Below the pieces are notes generated by a model. It saw only the letters and a list, made by a program, of their open reading frames with translations. It ran no database searches and was not told the DNA's origin. From NCBI GenBank assembly GCA_963790545.1, contig CAWBPA010000024.1, positions 186,001-250,000 of the forward strand: DNA of 64,000 nt, in the 5' to 3' direction. This stretch comes from DATBJG01 sp963790545 (lineage in GTDB: Bacteria > Acidobacteriota > Vicinamibacteria > Vicinamibacterales > JAMQPK01). Shown here one piece after another: positions 8,393 to 16,455 of this stretch. Within the stretch, counting starts at the first letter, position 1. Every line of letters begins with the position of its first letter. A program made the position numbers and the translations under genes.

Positions 8393-8829
8393 GCTTTCAG
8401 TCCCGCCGTTTCCGCAGCTTGCACAACTTGACCGATATACAGCTGCGCCCACAGGTTCGTGGAAGCTTGAGTCCAGACTCCACTCCGCTGCTCGAGCTCG
8501 TGCGCCAGGCGCTGGGCTTCGTGGACCTGTCCCAATACCCAGTCCCAGCGCGGCGCATCAGCCTCGAGGCCGAGTCCCTCGAGTCGCCCTCGGGAGCGTT
8601 GCAACAGACGTCGGGCATCTTCCAGATGTCGGGACGCATCGCGGAAGTTGCCGCTGTCGACATCCAGACGCGCGGAGAGAACCGACCTGTGCGCTTCAAG
8701 CAGGCACTGTCGCAGCTCGGCGACGCGGACGACGCGAACCAGCTCCCGCGTATCAGCCGTGCCCCACAGCCATCCGCCAAGAAGCGCGACAAGCAGTGTC
8801 GTAAACACACCCAGGCAGGCGCGCGTCAT
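8380..8829 (-). CDS. Hypothetical protein with N-terminal membrane anchor (149 aa)
   Basis: 149-residue protein: residues 4-22 form a transmembrane helix or uncleaved signal (ACLGVFTTLLVALLGGWLWG). The rest is a predicted helical extracytoplasmic domain with regular Leu/Arg/Glu heptads (LRQCLLEAHRSVLSARLDVD and HLEDARRLLQRSRGRLEGL). ATG at 8829 was chosen because AAGGAG and AAGG lie 22 and 9 bases upstream and the anchor begins there; the longer open frame upstream is Arg/Cys-rich. No known family. Confidence 0.65.
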   Translation of the reverse strand: MTRACLGVFTTLLVALLGGWLWGTADTRELVRVVRVAELRQCLLEAHRSVLSARLDVDSGNFRDASRHLEDARRLLQRSRGRLEGLGLEADAPRWDWVLGQVHEAQRLAHELEQRSGVWTQASTNLWAQLYIGQVVQAAETAGLKAVQD

Positions 8830-9000
8830 CTCGGCAGCCTTGGTCGCTCCTTCGGGGCTGCGGACACAGCACCGAGATGCCACGAAATCCGGCGAGTCGG
8901 AGCGGGAACACTCCCGCTTCCGCGCGGTCGCGGTCGCGGATCGAGTGCAGGCCACACACGCCGGTGTCTAACCATGCCACGGCTCCTTGGGGAAGTACTG

Positions 9001-9031
9001 CGACCCAGGATGATGCGCGAGCCCTGGGTCG
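9001..9031 (-). terminator. Stem-loop after the lmo0937-like gene
   Basis: Perfect 9-bp inverted repeat (CGACCCAGG / CCTGGGTCG) with a 13-base loop, 19 bases beyond the stop of the 9050-9205 gene on the minus strand. There is no clear U-tract, so terminator function is tentative. Confidence 0.4.
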
Positions 9032-9049
9032 TGGGAACCGGCGCAGGTA

Positions 9050-9205
9050 TTACAGAATTGGTTGTCGTCGACCGAGGATGAAACCAGTCAGACACAATCC
9101 GATCGCGCTCAACCACAGAGCATGAATGGACGCGCTTATGGTGTAGCCGTTCACCAGACTTATCAACCACGTGATCAAGAGAACGAAGCCGATCGGGTAC
9201 CACAT
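9050..9205 (-). CDS. lmo0937-like small membrane protein (51 aa)
   Basis: 51 residues with two hydrophobic helices separated by a short polar turn (MWYPIGFVLLITWLISLV / NGYTISASIHALWLS / AIGLCLTGFILG). This layout matches the lmo0937/DUF5670-type small membrane proteins found in stress clusters. A second member with the same layout is at 27648-27797. The start at 9205 is set by GGAGGAGAGGACATCC immediately upstream. Role unknown; the family is associated with stress regions. Confidence 0.75.
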   Translation of the reverse strand: MWYPIGFVLLITWLISLVNGYTISASIHALWLSAIGLCLTGFILGRRQPIL

Positions 9206-9258
9206 GGATGTCCTCTCCTCCAACCGCACAAGCTGGACGCGACTGTTCGCACCGACCC

Positions 9259-9690
9259 TCAGAGCGCAGGATCCTCCGAGCCTCCACTCACCTTCATCGA
9301 CGACCGATGACCGGACGCTCCCTCTGGCTCTCGATCGGGCCCTGTTTTGCCACCAGTGGTGTAGGCTTCGACTTTCTGTGCGCTGCGCGCAATTGTGTTC
9401 CACACGTGACCACTGACTTCCTGACCGCTTTCAGTCAGCTCAGCGACCGCCTCGTCAACGCGCTCGCGGGCCTGACGATACCGCCGAGAAGCGTCGTTGC
9501 GGAGGCTCGTCGACAGGCCGCCCACCTGACGGCGCAACTCTGAGCCGGCTCGCGGAGCAAAGAGCAGCCCCAGCCCAACCCCGACGGCCGCGCCGGCAAG
9601 GACACCAATCAGAAAGCTGTTTCCATGTCCGTTCTGCGGGTTCTCTCCGTGTGTCATGCGTTCTGCGGTGCGTGTTGAATCCCTATTCAT
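9259..9690 (-). CDS. YtxH-domain protein
   Basis: 143-residue protein of the YtxH (general stress) type. Residues about 25-50 form a glycine-rich membrane helix (FLIGVLAGAAVGVGLGLLFA) followed immediately by the family signature PRAGSELRRQV. The remainder is a charged helical region (ASRRYRQARERVDEAVAELT), probably coiled. ATG at 9690 has GAGGGAG upstream; that ribosome site overlaps the stop of the gene before it (9698), indicating an operon. Family members are membrane-associated stress proteins of unclear function. Confidence 0.8.
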   Translation of the reverse strand: MNRDSTRTAERMTHGENPQNGHGNSFLIGVLAGAAVGVGLGLLFAPRAGSELRRQVGGLSTSLRNDASRRYRQARERVDEAVAELTESGQEVSGHVWNTIARSAQKVEAYTTGGKTGPDREPEGASGHRSSMKVSGGSEDPAL

Positions 9691-9697
9691 CGCTCCC

Positions 9698-10024
9698 TCA
9701 TGTGTGGCATCGCCACCAAGTCAGCCGGCACCAAGGCCCGAGCGGCCCGACTGAAGAACCCTGTAGGTGCGGTATCTTGGGCCTCTGGGGCAGCTCGTGC
9801 TGCTGCGACAGCTGCGTCGCCCACCCGAGCCACTCCTCCCCGTCGAGCTCCTCGACCCAGCGCTGCTGTAACCATCCCATCAGGATCGATGGGAGTCGCG
9901 TCGCGCGCCGGTGTGGATCGCCTGCGCAACGCAGGACATGCGCCCGTCTTGGCAGGTCTCCCGGATCGGGCCGCGCCAGCAGCCTCGAAAAGGCGTCGAA
10001 GCACGTCGGGTCGAATTGAATCAT
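9698..10024 (-). CDS. Hypothetical protein (108 aa)
   Basis: Unrecognised protein beginning MIQFDPTCFDAFSRLLARPD, with an acidic, Trp-rich middle (GWLQQRWVEELDGEEWLGW). This frame was preferred over the overlapping 9687-10031 frame because its codons end mostly in G or C and because AGGTGGG lies 9 bases before ATG 10024. It stops 7 bases before the YtxH-type gene, so the two are probably co-transcribed. An exact TGTNC-N6-GNACA operator lies 150 bases upstream. The C-terminal part (after about residue 80) is less protein-like and may be affected by a sequence error. Confidence 0.5.
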   Translation of the reverse strand: MIQFDPTCFDAFSRLLARPDPGDLPRRAHVLRCAGDPHRRATRLPSILMGWLQQRWVEELDGEEWLGWATQLSQQHELPQRPKIPHLQGSSVGPLGPWCRLTWWRCHT

Positions 10025-10174
10025 CACCCACCTGCCGTTCTGGCCATGAATGACATCTTCGCGGCGCGGACGATTACGCATTCCGGCCCCAGCCCCGACG
10101 TCTCGCCTGACCATGAGGACTGTCTTTGCCGATGTCGATGTTCGTAACCTTAGGAGCGGCAGGCCCATGCGCGC

Positions 10175-10225
10175 TGTCCCCGATTGCACAGGCATTGTGT
10201 GTCCCTACGCGAAAGCCTGTGCAAT
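10175..10225. promoter_or_regulatory. TGTNC-N6-GNACA operator overlapping an 11-bp inverted repeat
   Basis: TGTCC-CCGATT-GCACA (10175-10190) is an exact match to the island operator. Its right half also begins a perfect 11-bp inverted repeat, ATTGCACAGGC (10183-10193) / GCCTGTGCAAT (10215-10225), with a 21-base loop. It lies upstream of the 9698-10024 / YtxH genes and downstream of the cold-shock gene. Confidence 0.6.
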
Positions 10226-10250
10226 GAACTGGTTCGCGAGCTAGGGCGCG

Positions 10251-10457
10251 TTAGACGAGCCTGACGTTCTCACCTCTCGGGCCTTTCGGACCCTGCCCTT
10301 GTTCGAACGTCACCGATTGTCCCTCGCGAAGACTATCGAACGGCGTCTGGCTGCAAGCCGACGAGTGAAAGAAGTACTCGTTCCCGTCGCTCGTCGCAAT
10401 AAAGCCGAATCCTTTGTCGCTGACGAGCCGTTTGATCGTGCCATTCATCGTTGCCAT
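10251..10457 (-). CDS. Cold-shock protein (CspA family)
   Basis: 68-residue single cold-shock domain that binds single-stranded RNA/DNA in the cytoplasm. RNP1-like motif KGFGFI lies at residues about 15-20 and RNP2-like YFFHSS at about 28-33; the ending is GPKGPRGENVRLV. Start ATG at 10457 has GAGGAG upstream (an in-frame ATG three codons later is possible). Monocistronic. Confidence 0.92.
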   Translation of the reverse strand: MATMNGTIKRLVSDKGFGFIATSDGNEYFFHSSACSQTPFDSLREGQSVTFEQGQGPKGPRGENVRLV

Positions 10458-10546
10458 ATCGTCTCCTCTGTCCCGTTGCGATGCACTACACTCGAACCTT
10501 GCCGTCGAGACCCGGCATCGAGTGACTACCTACGCGCGCAGGCTCA

Positions 10547-10735
10547 CTACCGTTCGCTCCACTCGACGAACGTCGCCGCGCGCTCACTCCGGACGATCAT
10601 CACCCGCAGCACCCGCTCCTCGCGCAGAAGTACCGAAGCGCCGGCCCTGGCAGCCTCGATCGTGGAATACCGGGCCCATGCGGGCCCGAGATCCGACGCG
10701 GTGCCCCGCCTGACTGTGGCGATTAATCTGAACAT
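10547..10735 (-). CDS. Small conserved-looking protein (62 aa)
   Basis: 62-residue protein MFRLIATVRRG...WARYSTIEAARAGASVLLREERVLRVMIVRSE...FVEWSER. The alternation of beta-like (RVLRVMIV) and helical (TIEAARAGASVLL) segments suggests a small ferredoxin-like fold. I recall similar short proteins but cannot name a family. Start ATG at 10735. It stands between the cold-shock gene and the orphan atpA on the same strand. Confidence 0.55.
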   Translation of the reverse strand: MFRLIATVRRGTASDLGPAWARYSTIEAARAGASVLLREERVLRVMIVRSERAATFVEWSER

Positions 10736-10790
10736 GGTTTTCTTTCAAGAATACAGGACTGCAGGGCTCCGACCTGCTGAGGTCCTTTGG

Positions 10791-12335
10791 TTACGCCGCT
10801 GCCAACATGGGCGGTGCCTGGAATACCGTGACGAATTCCTCGAGCGCCGCATCCAGGATGACGGTCATGTCATCGTCGATATGCTTCTTGTCTGCGAGCG
10901 CAGCAAGGAGCGCCGAGTGCCGGGTCTCGAGAAATCGATACAGATCGGTCTCATAGCGGCCGATGTCGGCCGTGGCGGATCTGTCGAGCCATCCGCGGGT
11001 GCCGGCGTACAGGATCACGATCTGCTTTTCGACTGACAGCGGTTCGTATTGGCGCTGCTTGAGCAGTTCCACCAACCGCTCACCTCGATTGAGCTGGATC
11101 CGCGTCGCTCTGTCGAGATCACTGCCGAACTGCGCGAACCCTGCCAACTCTCTGTACTGGGCCAACTCCAGCCTGAGCGTGCCGGCCACCTGCCGCATGC
11201 CCTTGACCTGAGCCGATCCGCCGACCCGTGAAACCGAGTTGCCCACATTGATCGCCGGCCGGACACCCTGGTTGAAGAGATCCGATTCGAGAAAGATCTG
11301 GCCATCGGTGATCGAGATCACGTTGGTAGGAATGTAGCCCGAAAGATCGCCGGCCTGAGTCTCGATAATCGGGAGCGCCGTGAGCGAGCCGCCGCCGAGC
11401 TCGGTCCGGAGCTTCGCCGCACGCTCCAGTAACCGCGAATGCAGGTAGAAGACATCGCCGGGATACGCTTCACGTCCGGGCGGGCGCCGGAGAAGCAGCG
11501 AGATCTCCCGGTAGGCCTGCGCGTGCCTCGACAAATCGTCGTAAATGCACAGGGCGTGACGGCCGGCGTCGCGAAAGTATTCCCCCATCGTCGTCGCAGC
11601 GTACGGGCTGATGTACAGCATCGCGGCCGCCTCTGACGCACCGGTGGCGACAACGATGGAGTACCGCATCGCGTCGGCTTGCTCGAGCGTTGTGACGATC
11701 TGCGCGATTGTGGACTGCTTCTGACCAATCGCGTTGTAGATGCAGATGACCCCCGTGTCGTGCTGGTTCAGGATCGTGTCGATCGCAATGGCCGTCTTCC
11801 CAGTCTGCCGATCCCCGACGATCAACTCGCGTTGTCCCCGGCCGATCGGAATCATCGCATCGATGGCTTTCAACCCGGTCTGCAGCGGCTCCCTCACCGG
11901 TTGCCGATCGACGACGCCCGGTGCCAGACGCTCGATCGGCGCACGCGTAAACGTGGCGATCGGCCCTCTGCCGTCGAGCGGCTGCCCGAGGGCGTTCACC
12001 ACACGTCCCAGGAGCGCGTCTCCGACCGGCACGGACAGGATGCGTCCAGTCCGCCGCACGGTATCGCCTTCCTTGACGTGCTCGCACTCCCCCAGTAGGA
12101 CAACGCCGACGCGGTCTTCTTCGAGATTGAGAGCCAGACCGTACAATCGACCTGGAAACTCGAGCATTTCGCCCGCCATGGCACCGGCCACGCCGCTGAT
12201 CCGCGCGATGCCGTCTCCGACCGAAATCACCGTCCCGACTTCCGCGCTATCCAGCGTCACGACGTGGCTGCCGATCTGCTCCCGGATGATGCGGGACACA
12301 TCGTCAGCATGGATCGGTCGTCTGTGTGCGTCCAT
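10791..12335 (-). CDS. atpA: Orphan F1-ATPase alpha subunit paralog
   Basis: 514-residue full-length alpha subunit of F-type ATP synthase. It has the N-terminal beta-barrel (VGTVISVGDGIARISGVAGA), Walker A GDRQTGKT, the visual motif of the nucleotide domain (ALCIYDDLSRHAQAYREISL) and the SVSR arginine-finger segment (GNSVSRVGGSAQVKGMRQV), and the C-terminal helical domain. All key residues are present. No other ATP-synthase gene is in the window, so it is not part of an atp operon. The internal ATG at 12335 begins the conserved N terminus; the frame extends to 12380. An exact TGTNC-N6-GNACA operator lies 52 bases upstream, placing it in the stress regulon. Role outside the complex unknown. 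Confidence 0.93.
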   Translation of the reverse strand: MDAHRRPIHADDVSRIIREQIGSHVVTLDSAEVGTVISVGDGIARISGVAGAMAGEMLEFPGRLYGLALNLEEDRVGVVLLGECEHVKEGDTVRRTGRILSVPVGDALLGRVVNALGQPLDGRGPIATFTRAPIERLAPGVVDRQPVREPLQTGLKAIDAMIPIGRGQRELIVGDRQTGKTAIAIDTILNQHDTGVICIYNAIGQKQSTIAQIVTTLEQADAMRYSIVVATGASEAAAMLYISPYAATTMGEYFRDAGRHALCIYDDLSRHAQAYREISLLLRRPPGREAYPGDVFYLHSRLLERAAKLRTELGGGSLTALPIIETQAGDLSGYIPTNVISITDGQIFLESDLFNQGVRPAINVGNSVSRVGGSAQVKGMRQVAGTLRLELAQYRELAGFAQFGSDLDRATRIQLNRGERLVELLKQRQYEPLSVEKQIVILYAGTRGWLDRSATADIGRYETDLYRFLETRHSALLAALADKKHIDDDMTVILDAALEEFVTVFQAPPMLAAA

Positions 12336-12386
12336 CTTTCTACCTTTTTCAGCTACAGCATCCTGACAAGCCGCAGCCAAGATGTC

Positions 12387-12402
12387 TGTGCTGTTCTGAA
12401 CA
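12387..12402. promoter_or_regulatory. TGTNC-N6-GNACA operator between atpA and 12497
   Basis: TGTGC-TGTTCT-GAACA, exact match, in the divergent gap: 52 bases upstream of the orphan atpA and 95 upstream of the plus-strand gene at 12497. Confidence 0.6.
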
Positions 12403-12496
12403 ACATGGCTCCGGCAAGGGTCTTATAGTGACTTGACGCGTTGTGAAAAGTCATTGGCAGCATGCGTTGGAAGCGATCGTGATGACGGAGAAAAAC

Positions 12497-12771
12497 ATGG
12501 CAACCAGTAGTAGTGCGCTGACCGTAGACGATGTGGTGGTCTCGAAGGTCGAGGACGGACATCTGCTCCTGATCGTGACCCCCGATCCGGCCGATCGATT
12601 GTCGCTCTTGTATCGAGGAAATGCCTGGAACGTCCAGTACGCCGTGGCTAGAGGCGCGAGACTCGCCAGTCGGAAGGGCGGCAACCTCTGGTACACAAGT
12701 CCGATGCCTCGACGACGCTCGAATATCTCGAAACCTTCCGTGGCGATCCGCGGCTCACGCATCCAAGTTGA
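12497..12771 (+). CDS. Small hypothetical protein, possible frameshift (about 91 aa)
   Basis: Starts MATSSSALTVDDVVVSKVED with GGAG 8 bases before ATG 12497. It continues with a beta-rich stretch (GHLLLIVTPDPADRLSLLYR) and then ARLASRKGGNLWY. At about 12698 the better continuation is in another frame (KSDASTTLEYLETFRGDPRL, stop at 12771), which needs one missing base. Read as given, the frame runs to 12877 and overlaps the gene on the other strand. The end resembles proteins closing with LWY...FRG-type motifs, but I cannot name the family. The divergent upstream gap carries an exact operator. Confidence 0.5.
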
Positions 12772-12789
12772 TCACGAAGCAACAAATCC

Positions 12790-13020
12790 TCAGAGCATTG
12801 AGGTGGACGCCCAGATCACCCCGAGCGTCAGCATGATAGCCGCCGCCACCAGCCCCATGTTCCGTTCGACCCGGTAAAAATCGGCCGTCTGTGCGACGGA
12901 TTGGCTCGGCCTTTCGGAATCCATACTGTCATCTCCCATGTTCGTGGCGTGCCGTCGACGATGCCGGTTCAAGACACCCGGCACTCCGAAATCAGACTGT
13001 TGAGGAATCTGCATGGTCAC
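12790..13020 (-). CDS. Small single-pass membrane protein (76 aa)
   Basis: 76 residues with a C-terminal transmembrane helix (about 54-75: MGLVAAAIMLTLGVIWASTSML) preceded by a charged segment (AQTADFYRVERN). The layout resembles the 6534-6749 protein. Two possible starts: ATG 13020 (used) or ATG 12939, which would give 49 residues (MGDDSMDSERPSQS). Same strand as Hsp20, about 100 bases downstream of it. Confidence 0.55.
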   Translation of the reverse strand: MTMQIPQQSDFGVPGVLNRHRRRHATNMGDDSMDSERPSQSVAQTADFYRVERNMGLVAAAIMLTLGVIWASTSML

Positions 13021-13117
13021 TTCTTTCTTGTCTCGCGTGCCTCGCGTGTCGCGGGCGATGAGGAGCAGGGCCGCGCTTCACCTGCTCCAATGCGTTTGAA
13101 CGCTCTGCTACTGGGCC

Positions 13118-13567
13118 TTACGCGGCGACTTCGACCTTGATCTGCTTCGGCTTCGCGTCCTCGCGCAGCGGCAGCCTGACCGTCAGCACGCCGGCCTTGT
13201 ACTCGGCCGTGACCTTGCCAGCATCGACAGTCGACGGCAGCGCGAACGTCCGCGCGAATGTGCCGTAACTGCGCTCGATCCGATGGAACTGCTCACCCGT
13301 GACTTCCGTGTCGAGTTTCTTCTCGCCACGAAGCGTGAGCGTGTTGTTTTCAACCGTCAGCGCGATCTCCTCTTGCTTCATGTCGGGCAACTCGGCCTTG
13401 AGCACGACCTCGTACGGACCGTTGCTGTAAATGTCGACTGCCGGGACCCACGCGCTGCGCGCGAGGTCTGCTTGAAAACGGCTGTAGGATGAGCCCTCGA
13501 GCATTCGGCTCATCCGATCCTCGAATGCCGCGACGTCACGAAACGGATTCCAGCGAACAATCGTCAT
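13118..13567 (-). CDS. Small heat-shock protein Hsp20
   Basis: 149-residue alpha-crystallin-type chaperone that holds unfolding proteins in the cytoplasm. The N terminus is MTIVRWNPFRDVAAFEDRM; the alpha-crystallin domain spans about residues 40-140 (VDIYSNGPYEVVLKAELPDM...LTLRGEKK...RSYGTFARTFALPSTVD...AEYKAGVLTVRLP, with the conserved A-x-x-x-G-V-L motif). AGAGGAG precedes ATG 13567. It lies 75 bases after the ABM gene and probably shares its promoter region with the ACCTGA-type palindrome. Confidence 0.95.
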   Translation of the reverse strand: MTIVRWNPFRDVAAFEDRMSRMLEGSSYSRFQADLARSAWVPAVDIYSNGPYEVVLKAELPDMKQEEIALTVENNTLTLRGEKKLDTEVTGEQFHRIERSYGTFARTFALPSTVDAGKVTAEYKAGVLTVRLPLREDAKPKQIKVEVAA

Positions 13568-13642
13568 GATGATTCTCCTCTTCTGCGATATAACAGTCGC
13601 GACGGGAGGTTCCCGCCGATTACATGACCCTGGCGGTGTCGA

Positions 13643-13966
13643 CTAGGCTGCCGCCGCGCGAGCGGGGAGCTTGTGGAAGGTCGAGTTCGACACCTCGTAC
13701 GTCTCAACCTCAGGCGTGGCCTCCACCAATGGCTTCAATGCCTTCAGCACCCCGGGATAGGCGCGACGGGCATATGCGACGGCGTCTTCTTTCAGATCCC
13801 ACAAACTGATCGCGACCGCGTGTGCGCCGCCCGGCGCGACGAACGCGAGTTCGTCCTGAAAGCCTTTCTGCTTCCGAAGCACCGGAATGACGTCCTTCTC
13901 GACTAGCTGGGTGAATTCCGCAGCCCGACCGGGCTTGAGATGAAAGGAAACACTGCGAGCATACAT
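13643..13966 (-). CDS. Antibiotic-biosynthesis-monooxygenase (ABM) domain protein
   Basis: 107-residue ABM-fold protein (dimeric alpha-beta barrel): MYARSVSFHLKPGRAAEFTQ, then VIPVLRKQKGFQDELAFVAP, then AVAISLWDLKEDAVAYARRA. The family includes small heme- or quinone-related monooxygenases, but active-site residues cannot be judged, so the role is unassigned. TGGAGGT precedes ATG 13966. First gene upstream of Hsp20; its promoter region is a copy of the one beside the XRE gene at 7.0-7.2 kb. Confidence 0.8.
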   Translation of the reverse strand: MYARSVSFHLKPGRAAEFTQLVEKDVIPVLRKQKGFQDELAFVAPGGAHAVAISLWDLKEDAVAYARRAYPGVLKALKPLVEATPEVETYEVSNSTFHKLPARAAAA

Positions 13967-14002
13967 GTCAACCTCCAGGTTGGCGTGCTAAGGAAGGAAA
14001 GC

Positions 14003-14143
14003 AGATGACCTGACTTAGTTCAGATAACCTGAGGACTGAGAGGAAGGCCCAATCTCATTAGCTAGACTACGTGACTTTACTAACTTTGTCAAGTCAAATT
14101 GGCTGCTGGGGACATTACTTAAATATTTTAGGTTAATTCAGCC
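14003..14143. promoter_or_regulatory. Second copy of the XRE divergent control region
   Basis: This 141-base stretch aligns along its length with 7041-7190. It carries ACCTGA-CTTAGT-TCAGAT at 14008-14025, a shared GGACTGAGA block, a shared TTTACT...TGTCAAGT block, and a TTAA...GTTAA palindrome at 14119-14136 with identical spacing, followed by ATG 14144. In copy one the ATG begins the XRE regulator; here the frame (MSVRDAEYGK...) runs into the 3' end of the convergent gene and has no HTH. The regulator once driven from here appears to be lost. Confidence 0.6.
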
Positions 14144-14176
14144 ATGAGTGTCAGAGATGCTGAGTATGGCAAGGTA

Positions 14177-16098
14177 TTAATGCTGCGCTCCGGTGGACTC
14201 GGCTCGCCCTCTTGGTGTGCTGGAAATGATGGTCAGTTCGGTGCCACGCGGCAGAGCCAGCTGGTCACGTCCTTCAACGATGATCGTCCCTGCCCCCGCG
14301 CCCGCGCCGATGACGGCACCAATCCCAGCGCCTTGCCCCCCGCCAGCGACTGCGCCAATGATCGCGCCGACGGCGGCGCCGATCGCGCCCCGCTGAACGA
14401 TCTTTTCGGTCTGACTGTGCTCTTCTTCGACCGTGCCTTCGTTATCAACCCTGATCGCATCCCCACCAGGCGTGCGAACATTCTCGATGACTCCCGTGAA
14501 CTGATACGTCCGGCCATCGCGCAGACGGATGCTCTCGAAGACGAGGGCCAGGTCCGCTCGGCCGCCCAGACGTCCCGACGCGTTTACGCTCGAGACGAAG
14601 GCTTCAATGACGGCACCCTCATATCGCGATGGATTGCGGGTGGTCATCGTCAAGCGGTCGCCGTGATGTGCACTCTCTGTAGTTACGGCTGTATCAAGCG
14701 TGACCATCACCCGGGTGCCACCGGGTACGAGGAAATTGCTGGTTGCCTGACCCCGATTAGCTGGAACTCCCAGGGTTCGCGTATATAGCTCCCACTGTGC
14801 TTCGTCCGAAGACCTTCGGTAGAAGCTTCGAACCGTCACCGGTTCACGGAGATCATCATCGAAAATACTGCGGGTCACTCGCAGGTTGCGCCCGTCGTCG
14901 ATCGGCTCGAACGTGACCGTGAAGTCGCTTCCTGCGTCGCCGGTGGTGGTCGTCACCACTAACTGATCACCATAAAACGTGGCGCGGGTGTTCATTGTCC
15001 CGCCAGTCGGTCCCTGTTCTGTGAACGCCTGGCCATCCGCCTCGAACGTTGCCCGCTGTCCGCGTGAGGAACCAATCGTCACGCTGTTTTCGTTGCGGTC
15101 GATCGCGATGACAGCCGGCGCTTCCAAACGAGTGATCAGGCTTTGATACGTACCGAGGCCGTATGTCAGACGGAACAGCGCGGACAGCCTGCTCAGCAGC
15201 CTCACGCGGATTGTCACCACGGCTGCTGTCGAGTTGGTACGTGCCCGTAAGGCGATGATAGCGATCCGCCGGCGTGAAATAAGGATTGCTCCAACTCCAT
15301 GCAACCTGGTACGCGCCCGCCAGCTCATCTAGATCACGGCGTACTGTTGAGCCAGTCGTCTTCCGCCTGGAGCGTCAATTGATGACGGCGCATGAAGTCG
15401 TCGATGCTCACACCGCGTCGCAGGACTTCTTCCACATCGTGCCTGACGACCTGCCGGTGGTCGAAGCGATCTCTCAGGCGGTCCGTCGTCTCTGCAAATT
15501 CTGTGACGAACTGGTTGATATTGTCTTCGTCTCGCGAGCCCTCGATCCGGCTGCGATTCAGGGCCTGGTCGAGGCTACGGCGAAACTGGTCGGCATTCTT
15601 CTCGATCTGTTTCAGCAGTTGCTCGACCTGCTGATCGTTGACCCGAGACGCCGTACGGTTGCTCGTCCAATCCCAGGCCACGCCGTAGGCACGCGCGAGC
15701 TCATCCAGATCCCGCCGCAAGGCCTGCCAATCGCGCCCGACAGCGGTATCTTGATGGTGAGCCGTCACGACGCTGTCGATAAGGGAAGCGCGTCTCAGCA
15801 CGTCTTCGACATCGGCAGTACCGGATCGTCGATTATTCACTCGTTCACTGAGCCGATCGGTCGCCTGCTCAAAATTCTTCACGGATTGGATCTGGGTGTC
15901 CCCCTCGGTCCGCGTGCGGTCGACCGCCCGATCGAAACTCGCGGTAAAGGCATCGGTGTGCGTGTCGATCCGGCTCACCAGATCCTTCACCTGTTGATCG
16001 CTCAAGCGGTAGGGCCGTTGTTGAGCTGCTATGGTCATACTGGCACTCATGATCGTCAACACCGCCGCTGTCACGACGATGCGTTTTATGATGGTCAC
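14177..16098 (-). CDS. Exported repeat/glycine-zipper protein, two frameshifts (about 639 aa)
   Basis: After removing one base near 15333 and one near 15185 a single 639-residue protein results. It has a GTG start at 16098, a signal peptide (IVVTAAVLTIMSASMTIAA) and two tandem helical repeats of about 110 residues. Both repeats follow the same order (DQQVKDLVSRIDTHTDAFTA... and DQQVEQLLKQIEKNADQFRR..., each ending in DVE(D/E)VLRR and (D)DW). Then come a lipocalin-like beta region and a C-terminal Gly-zipper membrane segment (GAIGAAVGAIIGAVAGGGQG). Probably envelope-associated; family unknown. An exact operator lies 91 bases upstream. Confidence 0.75.
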
Positions 16099-16188
16099 GG
16101 ATGTTCACCTCGGACACAACGGTAACAGGCCGGCTCAGACCCTGCTGTTCAAAAGCGCTCACGCCGGCGAGCGCGGCGTGCCGGGTGG

Positions 16189-16204
16189 TGTCCCATTGTG
16201 CACA
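16189..16204. promoter_or_regulatory. TGTNC-N6-GNACA operator upstream of the glycine-zipper gene
   Basis: TGTCC-CATTGT-GCACA, exact match, 91 bases before the GTG start at 16098. A weaker copy (TGTTC-AAAAGC-GCTCA, one mismatch) lies between them at 16146-16161. Confidence 0.55.
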
Positions 16205-16455
16205 GTCTGCAAACGTTGGACGTATATAGTGGTCCGTAGAGTTTTCCAGAACTGAGCCAGCCAGCGTTCGAGTAGTGCTCCTTTCTCACAGGATGCGCGC
16301 CGACGGGCCCAAGTCTTGGCCCTCTGTCGGAGCGCCCATGAGATTACCTGCTCACAACCTATCGTCCGCCGCACCGGACACCGGGGTCACACGGAAGGCC
16401 GTCGTATCGGCCTGGTTCATCGTGTTCGGCGATCTTCGCGCTGTCCGGCTCCGGG

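Noticed and set aside
7924..9081. 385-codon plus-strand frame
   Set aside because: Arg/Ser-rich translation that runs across the XRE 3' end, the PAS remnant and a membrane-anchored protein on the other strand; no start signal.
9687..10031. Alternative 114-codon frame overlapping 9698-10024
   Set aside because: An ATGA overlap with the YtxH gene is attractive, but the codon third positions and Ala/Arg-rich composition favour the 9698 frame.
14144..14788. 214-codon plus-strand frame starting at the second control-region ATG
   Set aside because: Only the first 11 codons lie outside the convergent gene; there is no HTH or other domain. Interpreted as a control region without its gene.
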